Below are positions 56,773 to 64,000 of a stretch of DNA of 64,000 nucleotides, piece by piece. The stretch is from Brasenia schreberi (taxonomy: Eukaryota; Streptophyta; Magnoliopsida; Nymphaeales; Cabombaceae): NCBI GenBank assembly GCA_036023115.1, contig JAYKKT010000089.1, forward strand, positions 17,044,501 to 17,108,500. The letters are read 5' to 3'. How positions within the stretch are numbered: position 1 is the stretch's first letter; each line of letters begins with the position of its first letter. The notes under the pieces were generated by a model. It was given only the letters and a program-made list of their open reading frames with translations, was not told the origin of the DNA and did no database searches. Made by a program: the position numbers and the translations under genes.

Positions 56773-59700
56773 TGTAGACACCGAAAATTTTCACTTACGG
56801 GTTCTTAGGCCTGAAGTGAACCTTTTCGCAATCTACTTCGCTTTATGGGCGTGCCAGCTAGTTTACTTTAACTAGCAAAGTATGTTTTGAAAATAATCTG
56901 ACTTTTGAAAGGCGATTGTAGGCAAGCGGGATTTTTACGTCGCAGACCTTCTTGCACCGATGCGCAAGGGTCAGTCTGTACGCTTAGAGACTTCGTTTTG
57001 AAACAAGTTTAACTCAAAATATTTTGAATGAAGAAGTGTTTTAAAACCTTTTGAAAACCATGCATTTTGGCGATTTTGACTTTGTAAGGGTTGGACGACC
57101 CTAAGTCTTGCGCGATTTGATTCGGGTTTGTACGATTTTCAGATTTTAGATCACGTGGATTTGCACGTGCTTAAGTCTTTCTTTTTATCCCTTTATGGGC
57201 CACCTAGGTGTGTGTTATGAACACTCCACTACATGGGGCGAATTTGAGCGGGAGTACGGGGCTTGCTTCGATGCAATATGCGTCCTACCTCGTGGTATGG
57301 CGTAGATGCAATGCAAACTCACGCTACTCCTAAGGGAAAACCCGAATTTAAAAGACAATGCCGAAGGGAAATTGCCGAAGGGAAATGACTTATAAAGTAA
57401 ATAGCCGAAGGGAAATGACTTGTAAAGTAAATAGCCGAAAGAAATACTTTATATAGAGTATATGTAGGGGCCCTTACTTGGGTCTTGTAAATAAGAGCGA
57501 AGGCTCAATGTGTGTGCGTGCTTGAATTGAAAGACTTACACACACGACATGAAATGAAACCCAAATATAAATTGCAGTATGCCTTGACTAAGGTCTTGGG
57601 AGTAAGAGCGAAAGCTCAATGTGTGTGAGTGTAGAATTGAAGTACTACGCACACGACATAAATGAAACCCAAATATAACTGCAATAAGGCCTTTACTAAG
57701 GTCTTGGGAGTAAGTGCGAAAGCTCAATGTGTGTGGGTGTGGAAAATGGAAAGACAACACACACGACTTAATTAAAAACCCCCTTGACTTAAAATATATA
57801 AATACAACTATATATTAAGGGCTTGTTAGGCCCGAGTGTGTACAAAAAGTGTACGACTAAGAGCGGAAAGGCTCAAGTGCACGTGTGTGTGGGTGTGTCA
57901 AACCACGTTATTACAATCGGGGGGAGACGAAGCTCCTTTACTACAACCCCGTATCAAAATTTAATAAAACACCAAATGTAAGGACTTACAACTCACCTAG
58001 CCCGCTATGTGGGGTGTGTCTAGGACGCGTACGCCTTGCGTGTGGAGCCCGGATCACATGGAAGTGGAACCGGCTAGCTTGGAGGTGTTTGAGAACCTGT
58101 GAGGACTTGGGAGAGATGTTTTAGTAGGCTTTGTATGGGCCTGGTTATTGGCTTGGTATGGGCCTGGTTTGGGATAACTCGAGTTGGGTTCTAGGGGAGC
58201 TTGGGGCAACTCGGGCTGTCTTGGTGCAGCCCGGGGTTTTGCCTTGCAAGGGGGTGCCTTAGGATGACTTGAGCCAAGGTGGTTCGAGTTATGTTTTTAG
58301 GGGAAACCCTAACCAGGTTAGGTTCAGTCAGTCAAGGCCAAGGCAGGCCGGCCAGGGCTGAGCTAGGGCTCGGCCTGGCTGGGTGGAGTCATGGCTAGAG
58401 GTAGGTGGGTTCAAGGAAACGGCCTGCCTTGTGGCAGGCCGGGGCTTTAGTGATGTGGATGATACACGGCCTGCACCAGCAGGCCGTGGGCTTGGGGGTG
58501 AAGGAAGGGACACGGCCTGCACTAGCAGGCCGTGGGGTTTCTAGGGAGATGTGGCCTGCCGAGTGGCAGGCCCTGCCCTTGGTAAAGGAGGGGAAGCCCG
58601 CCTGCACTAGCAGGCCGTGGGCTTGTAGGGAGAGGGCCTGCCGAGTGGCAGGCCTTTGCGGGTTTTTGGTAAGAAGTGACCTGCCGAGTGGCAGGCCCTG
58701 GCTGGTTTTAGATGAGGCACGGCCTGCACCAGCAGGCCGTGGGTTTACTAAAGGGAATGGCCTGCCAAGGAGCAGGCCATTGGGTTTGGTTTGGGGCAAG
58801 GGATGGTGGCGAAGTGGGTTTCGGTTAAAGGCAGGTTAGGGGCGGCGGTTTGTAGGTGGTGGTAGGCTAGTCGGGGTAGGTGAGGTGCAGGTGGAGTTGG
58901 GTGGTTAAGGGCAGGTGGTGGTAGGCTTAGGTAGTGTAGGTCAGGGTGGGTTTTGGTTGAGGCGGTGATAGGTAGGTTCGGCCAGGCTGCGGCCGGTGGT
59001 GGGGGCGGCGACTAAGGGATGTTGGTTGGTGGCGAGGTGGGGTTCGGCCAGCTAGGGCAGGTCGGTTGGGAAAGGGGTTTTGTGAAGTTCGGCCAGCACT
59101 TTGGCTGGACTTACTTGGGGCGGTTTAGGGTCAGTTAGGTGTAGGTGGGTTCATATGGGTTAGGTTTAGAAGGGTAAAGAGAAGGGCTAGGTTTAGTTTG
59201 AGGCTTACCTTAGGTGCAGCCCACTAGGTCCAGCCACCTCCAATCGGTCCAGCCCACTTCCACGCCCGCGGTCCACCTCTTGGTGCAGCTAGGCTCGAGT
59301 TGGTGCAACCCCCTTGATCTAGCCTTGGCCAACATGGCTCAAGCCCACTTCACTCATGAGCCCACATGGCTAGGTTTATCACTCCCTCTCTCTCCTCCCA
59401 AGTATTTGCATGAACCCTTTACATGGACCCCCTCACCTCTATTTATAGAGATTTGAGGTGGGTCTTGGATTTGGGTTTGGGTTTGGGGTTTGGATCCATA
59501 CCCAAATCCAAACACTATTTAGATCTGGATATTGGATCTCGGATATTTTAAGATCTGTATCCGATCCAAACCCAATATTTTTATGGATACGGATCTGGAT
59601 ATTTTGATCCAGATCCGATCCAATCCAAACACTATTTGGATCCAATCCAAATCCAAACACTATTTGGATCGACCCAAACACTATTTGGATTGGCCCAAAT

Positions 59701-60106
59701 CCAAACACTATTCATTACATGGATTTGGATCTGGATATATATGGTCCAGATCCAAATCAAAATTTCTTCGGACAGTCCTTCTTGGCTTCTCGAGGCGAAC
59801 GATCTGTGCGGGCACTGGCTTCATCAGTGCTCCGTCTGGTGCTGGGTTTTCCTCAACTTTGTCGTTCGGACTCCGTCTCGCCGTTCTGGACTCCGTTGAG
59901 CTTTTCATCAAATGGGCTCTGCTTTCTTTTGTTTTTTTATCAGGGAGTGGCTTCTGAAGCTCTGGCTTGAATCCTCTTCGGGCCTAGGGTCTTCTTTTGC
60001 CTTCTATACCTGTTTTCACATTTCAAAACAGGTCGTCGTTTTGGCTCAAACGAGCTTTTTGGTGTTTTGAGAGTTTTTGAAAAATAGAAGATTTGGGGTG
60101 TTTACA
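56773..60106 (-). mobile_element. Solo Tat LTR L15, 3334 bp, TSD ACATG
   Basis: ACATG at 56768-56772 and 60107-60111 flanks an LTR with plus-strand ends TGTAGACACCG and GGGGTGTTTACA. Removing it and one duplication rejoins the gag-pro frame exactly. Close relative of L2: hairpin 56857-56876, modules 57480-57750, GTAAGT complement 57984-57989, GC hairpin array 58421-58778, and U3 TTGGAT ladder 59450-59760 beside CTATTTATAG (59438-59447). No coding capacity of its own. Confidence 0.95.
58421..58778. repeat. Array of nine GC-rich hairpins
   Basis: Nine inverted repeats sit head to tail: 58421-58440, 58465-58488, 58511-58534, 58553-58572, 58601-58614, 58635-58654, 58680-58695, 58718-58741 and 58759-58778. 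Arms are variants of GGCCTGCC/GGCAGGCC (loops TTGT, GAGT) or CACGGCCTGC/GCAGGCCGTG (loops ACCA, ACTA). Most arms pair perfectly. Spacers of about 12-27 bp are not conserved. Confidence 0.92.
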
Positions 60107-61200
60107 ACATGTCTATCCTAGAGCTTATCAAAACCTCGCCTAGGCATAGACTTGTCTTAGAGAAAATTCTAGAAAGGGCCAAGGTTGATTCGAACATAAG
60201 TCCGGAATCCTTGTCTGCCCAAGTGGCTTTATTAGGAGCAAAATCGCCCATCACCTTTTCGGAAGATGATGTAGATAGACCCTACGAAACCCATAACCAG
60301 GCCCTGCATATCGAGGTGGTTCTGAACAACCACTCTCTGGACAGGTGCCTAGTCGATGGTGGAGGAGGGCTCAACATCCTTCCACTTCACGTGGCGTACA
60401 AAATCGAAGTCACCTTGACTTCAGTGAACCCAAGCCCCATCGTTATCATTGGATACGATGGGAATGCGTCTAGGCCTTTAGGATCCATCGAACTCCCAAT
60501 GGAAACGGGAGGGATCGAACACACGGGGGTGTTCCATGTCTTGGACATCCACCCCCATTATAACCTGTTGCTGGGAAGGCCCTGGATACACAGCTTGTGC
60601 GCTGTGCCATCCACCTTCCAGAGGTGTGTTAAGATCCCTTTTAGGGACCAGGTCGTAGTGATCCTAGGTGAGAGTCACCCACAGCTTCAGGGGATCATAA
60701 ACTCCCCTTGTTTATCAAGTTCCCAGGCCCATGAGGCTAACCTGGGGCAAATTATGGTTGAGCCACCTCGGCTCATGTTGAACAACCCTAGAAAGGTTGT
60801 ATGTGTGAAGGGGCCGCCCAAAGCAGGCCCCCTCCCGACTCTAATCCTCCTAGGAAAACCCAAACGTTCCCTATTTCCAAAACCCCTGGACAAGAGGCCA
60901 TACGAGCCTAATATGGACGATAGCATGTTCCAGGACCACGACTTGTATCCCATCTTTTCAAAAAACAAAAGGTCGTGGAACATGTTATTGAACATGGGCT
61001 ACACGCCCTACAAGAGTCTAGGGGCACAAAACCAGGGTCTCCTAGAGCCCATCCTTCCTAGGGCCAACCCAAGCCGATATGGGATCGGCTATACTCCCCG
61101 AATACCGCCGGAGCCACCCCCTGTGACCACCTGGGTCAAGGGTGCCCCGGAGCCTGTCTTAGAAGAGACCTATGGTTTAGACCTCCTATTCCGAGCCTAA
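60107..61200 (+). CDS. gag-pro: Tat gag-pro continuation: protease region
   Basis: It continues the gag frame after the solo LTR; the codon at 60109 is the duplicated Met of the target site. It contains a retropepsin-like core: catalytic region CLVDGGGGLNILP (about 60345-60383) with D-G-G in place of the more common D-S/T-G, then VIIGYDG, and YNLLLGRPWIH (about 60559), which is the flap-distal ILGR-type motif. A Pro-rich stretch and WNMLLNMGYTPYKSLGA follow. The frame ends at TAA 61198-61200. The protease matures the polyprotein. Translation from the intact locus is blocked by L15, unless an internal start is used. Confidence 0.88.
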
Positions 61201-61324
61201 CCCGTAGTGTTTTCCCTTTGTAGGTATGATGGAAGATCCCTTTTTCTAAAAATACCAAAAACATTTGAAAACTTAAAATCAAAAAAAAAAAAAAAAAATC
61301 GAAAAACAAGAAAAACCAAAAACA
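61201..61324 (+). other. Gap between gag-pro and pol frames
   Basis: pol is one frame ahead of gag-pro and becomes open only after a TAA at 61274-61276. Ogre/Tat elements are known to place an intron between protease and RT. CAATCTGT-like signals are absent here, but TTTGTAG (61218-61224) and GTATGATGG (61224-61232) are splice-like. An A18 run (61281-61298) is present. How the two frames are joined is not settled. Confidence 0.5.
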
Positions 61325-64000
61325 ATGGAAAAACAAAAACTCGAAAAAAGTGTGCTTTGTATAGTTCCCAAAGTTCTTGTTTTACAAAAACCCAAAAAAA
61401 TCGAAAATTTGGAAAATACCAAAAAGATTTTGTACATAGCTGCTCCTGGTAGGCCTTTGGCAAAAGAAAAAGATTTCGAAAGAAGTGTCGTCTGCATAGC
61501 CAGACCAAAAATTTCGAAGTCACTTGAAAATCCAAGTACAAAACCAGGTTATTTTGAAAACCACGCATCAAGTTCCCTCGGGTCTATATCCCACGAGAAT
61601 GATCAAAGCCCAGAAGTGGATCCCCTTGAGGAAGATCCCACTTCTGAGCTCCCAGAATTTCATAGGATTCTCGATTTTGAAACACCTTCCCAATCAGTAG
61701 GAGGAGATTTCATAGAGGTGAACCTAGGGGATGATTCCAATCCCAAAACCATCAAAATAGGCGCATGCTTGCATGAAACTGAAAAGTTAGCATTCATGGC
61801 ATTTCTACGAACCTATTTAGATGTGTTTGCATGGACGTATGAAGACATGCCGGGCATAGATCCCAGCATAGTCGAGCATCGTCTTCCCTTAGATGCAGGT
61901 GTAAAACCCATAAAGCAGAAGCTTAGGAAAATACACCTGAATGTACACACGCAAGTCAAAGAGGGTTTAGAAGATCTGCTAAAAGACGGATTTATAAAAC
62001 CCATTGCGTATTCTGATTGGTGGTCAAATATCGTTGTAGTTCGAAAAACCAATGGGAAAATTCGAATATGCATCGATTTCAGAAACCTGAATAAAGCTAC
62101 TCCAAAGGATAATTATCCTTTACCAAACATAGATTTGATAGTCGATAGTACTGCAAATCATGAAATGTTTTCATTCATGGATGGTTATTCAGGCTATAAT
62201 CAAATCAAACTAAGCTCACGAGATCAGGGTAAGACCGCCTTCACAACCCTATGGGGCACGTACTGCTATACAGTCATGCCCTTTGGTTTGAAAAATGTCG
62301 GCGCAACATACCAACGAGCCATGAACACGATCTTCCATGATCAAATTCACGAGCTTGTAGAAGTGTATGTAGATGATCTCTTGGCGAAATCCAAAACCCG
62401 ATGCACCCATATCGAATGTTTACAAAAGATTTTCGAAAGGCTTAGGCTTTACAAAGTAAAGCTAAACCCTCAAAAATGTGTGTTCGGGGTAGAATCAGGG
62501 AAGCTTCTAGGCTTTATGGTGAGCCAAAGGGGAATAGAAGTCGACCCCTCTAAGTGTCGAGCCATTATAGACATGGCTCCACCCTCCAATCTCACCCAAG
62601 TCCGTAGCCTTCAGGGTCGATTACAATCTGTGCGCCGATTCATATCGAATCTGGCAACTAGATGCGAACCCTTCAACAAACTGTTGAGGAAGGGTACGAA
62701 ATTCTTATGGGATGACGAATGCCAAAAGTCCTTCGAGAGACTAAAGGCATACTTGGTTAATCCCCCCGTTTTGAATCCTCCAAAACAAGGAAAACCGCTT
62801 TTATTATACATCTTCGTGCATGTAAACGCTTTAGGAGCCCTGTTGGCTCAATACGAGGATGACACCCACAAGGAGTATGCCATCTACTATATTTCGAAAA
62901 CTCTCTTGGCTTATGAACGAAATTATCAAGCCATGGAGAAGACGTGCTTGGCCCTAGTCTGGGCCTGCCAGAAATTCAGACACTATTTCCTAGATCATGA
63001 GATCTGGATAGTGTCCAAGCTTGATCCAATCAAGCACTTGTTCGAAAAACCCATTCTCACGGGTAGGTTGGGCAAATGGCAACTCCTTCTAATGGAGTAT
63101 GATCTGAAATACCATCACCAGATCTCCGTTAAGGGGCAAGCCCTAGCAGATTACGTGGCTGACTTCCCCTTGGAGGATGCATATCCCACTCTTGTCGAAA
63201 TGCCTGATGAAGGCATATTGCAAAACCATTTTCAAAACCACATTTTGGCAAATTCTTTCGAAAACCAAGTGTGGAAGATGCACTTCGACGGGGCACGAAA
63301 CCAACGAGGGGCTGGTGCCGGGATCATCCTAATCTCCCCTGAAAAGGGCGAGATTCCCATAGCAGTCCGCTTAGATTTCGAATGTTCCAACAACGTAGCT
63401 GAGTATGAAGCACTCATACAAGGCTTGAGGATTTCGAAAACTCTAGGGGCATCATGCATCGAGGTCTTTGGAGATTCGCTCCTTGTCATAAACCAGGTTT
63501 TAAAATTTTGGCAAGTACGTAATGAGAAACTACTTCCATATCACGAGTTGGCCACTCGATTGGTCCAATCCTTCCAGTCGTGTAAGCTCACACACGTGGG
63601 AAGAGAGGACAAGGGCATCGCCGATGCCCTCTCTTCCTTGGGTTCAGCCCTGAAGGTCGATCCCATTTCAGGGACCAGATCTTTGGAAATATGGCATGCG
63701 CCCCATCCATCCACACACGACTTGGATATTTGCCAAAACAACCCAGAGTCTATTGAAAAACCCTGGTTCTATGACATAAAACAATTTTTAGAAAATGGGG
63801 GATTCACCGAGGATGCCACATCCAAAGATAAGGCATTCATTCGTAAGATTTCGACCCGATACACCATTCTGGGTGGGGTCTTATACAAAAAGAGTTTTAC
63901 CGGCATTCTGCTTAGGTGTATCGACCTAGAGGAGGCTAGGATAGTGATGCACGAGTTCCACGACGGAGAATGTGGAGGTCATGTTAATGCCAACATGATG
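61325..64000 (+). CDS. pol: Tat pol, element IV: RT, two RNases H, start of integrase
   Basis: ATG 61325 is the first in a frame open to the window end (892 codons). Order: Lys-rich linker (1-45), EFHRILDFETP (about 110), YEDMPGIDP, RT from about 190 with IDFRNLNKATPKDN, FSFMDGYSGYNQI and the catalytic YVDD (62366-62377, residue 348). The first RNase H (490-615) has VHVNALGALLAQ where a catalytic Asp is usual, so it is probably inactive. The archaeal-type RNase H (650-775) has Asp in HFDGA (residue 655), Glu in AEYEAL, Asp in FGDSLLV and Asp in GIADALS. The integrase zinc region starts at HDGECGGH. It converts the RNA to DNA and integrates it. The first RNase H plus aRNH layout defines Tat/Ogre. 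No breaks were found on full translation by eye. Confidence 0.93.
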   Translation, partial: MEKQKLEKSVLCIVPKVLVLQKPKKIENLENTKKILYIAAPGRPLAKEKDFERSVVCIARPKISKSLENPSTKPGYFENHASSSLGSISHENDQSPEVDPLEEDPTSELPEFHRILDFETPSQSVGGDFIEVNLGDDSNPKTIKIGACLHETEKLAFMAFLRTYLDVFAWTYEDMPGIDPSIVEHRLPLDAGVKPIKQKLRKIHLNVHTQVKEGLEDLLKDGFIKPIAYSDWWSNIVVVRKTNGKIRICIDFRNLNKATPKDNYPLPNIDLIVDSTANHEMFSFMDGYSGYNQIKLSSRDQGKTAFTTLWGTYCYTVMPFGLKNVGATYQRAMNTIFHDQIHELVEVYVDDLLAKSKTRCTHIECLQKIFERLRLYKVKLNPQKCVFGVESGKLLGFMVSQRGIEVDPSKCRAIIDMAPPSNLTQVRSLQGRLQSVRRFISNLATRCEPFNKLLRKGTKFLWDDECQKSFERLKAYLVNPPVLNPPKQGKPLLLYIFVHVNALGALLAQYEDDTHKEYAIYYISKTLLAYERNYQAMEKTCLALVWACQKFRHYFLDHEIWIVSKLDPIKHLFEKPILTGRLGKWQLLLMEYDLKYHHQISVKGQALADYVADFPLEDAYPTLVEMPDEGILQNHFQNHILANSFENQVWKMHFDGARNQRGAGAGIILISPEKGEIPIAVRLDFECSNNVAEYEALIQGLRISKTLGASCIEVFGDSLLVINQVLKFWQVRNEKLLPYHELATRLVQSFQSCKLTHVGREDKGIADALSSLGSALKVDPISGTRSLEIWHAPHPSTHDLDICQNNPESIEKPWFYDIKQFLENGGFTEDATSKDKAFIRKISTRYTILGGVLYKKSFTGILLRCIDLEEARIVMHEFHDGECGGHVNANMM

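Larger units (their letters stand above)
52261..64000 (+). mobile_element. Tat element IV (Ty3/gypsy), runs off the window
   Basis: 5' LTR (52261-54847), primer site, leader, gag from 54991, solo LTR insertion (56773-60106), rest of gag and protease (to 61200), then a pol frame open from 61325 to the last base. All coding parts read so far are free of stops and frameshifts apart from the LTR insertion, so it is the least decayed copy here. Integrase, 3' UTR and 3' LTR lie beyond 64000. Confidence 0.92.

Noticed and set aside
58421..58778. Possible CRISPR-like array
   Set aside because: Eukaryotic LTR context, spacers too short and irregular, arms vary, no cas genes. The repeats are independent hairpins.
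58328..58839. Overlapping 64-144 codon frames with repeating Pro-Ala-Thr-Arg-Gln words
   Set aside because: They are shadows of the GC hairpin array inside solo LTR L15 and occur on both strands.
1..64000. tRNA, rRNA, snoRNA or viral (non-retrotransposon) genes
   Set aside because: None recognised on reading both strands. The tRNA-like strings are primer-binding sites of the retrotransposons.

Overview
This window is plant nuclear DNA made mostly of nested LTR retrotransposons, with one recognisable host gene. The host gene, on the minus strand at 20293-24093, encodes a type IV chalcone isomerase-like protein (CHIL), the non-catalytic partner of chalcone synthase in flavonoid synthesis. It has four exons that join in frame. 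The gene family, the intron pattern, the Ty1/copia and Ty3/gypsy Tat-type elements, the MITEs and the (GA)n/(TA)n tracts point to an angiosperm. The species cannot be named from the sequence alone.

Layout. 1-3880 is AT-rich intergenic DNA with mini- and microsatellites, a 25-bp-arm hairpin and a possible orphan exon pair. 3882-6790 is a decayed Ty1/copia element: 5' LTR, tRNA-iMet-type primer site, a short-period leader repeat, and frameshifted integrase to early RT. From about 6815 a minus-strand Tat fragment begins (gag start, primer site, 5' LTR L1). It is followed 6 bp later by a complete solo LTR (L2, 9354-12686), an unrelated LTR-like end, and a rearranged plus-strand LTR (L3, to 17946). 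18194-26950 is the host island holding CHIL, whose second intron carries MITE-like inverted repeats. 26950-33115 is Tat element II, a pseudogene entered by several LTRs. 33116-37103 is a pile of LTR fragments. 37104-44204 is the 3' half of Tat element III with its 3' LTR (L9). 44205-52260 is again nested LTRs, including solo LTR L11 (45254-48644). 52261-64000 is Tat element IV, the youngest-looking copy. Its gag-pro frame is split by solo LTR L15, and its pol frame is open for 892 codons to the window edge.

The Tat assignment rests on a second, archaeal-type RNase H between the RT/RNase H and the integrase, on a first RNase H that lacks its leading aspartate, and on large LTRs (2.2-3.4 kb) running TGTAAACACCCC...GTGTCTACA. 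Four LTR insertions have clean 5-bp target-site duplications: GGTTT, CACAT, TGATC and ACATG. Almost every LTR lies inside another copy of the same family.

The observation I consider most interesting is RNA-like structure inside this LTR family. About 100 bp before the LTR 3' end there is a hairpin present in all twelve 3'-end copies in the window, with paired compensatory changes, and some LTRs also carry arrays of GC-rich hairpins. I found no CRISPR array, tRNA, rRNA or other exotic gene system.
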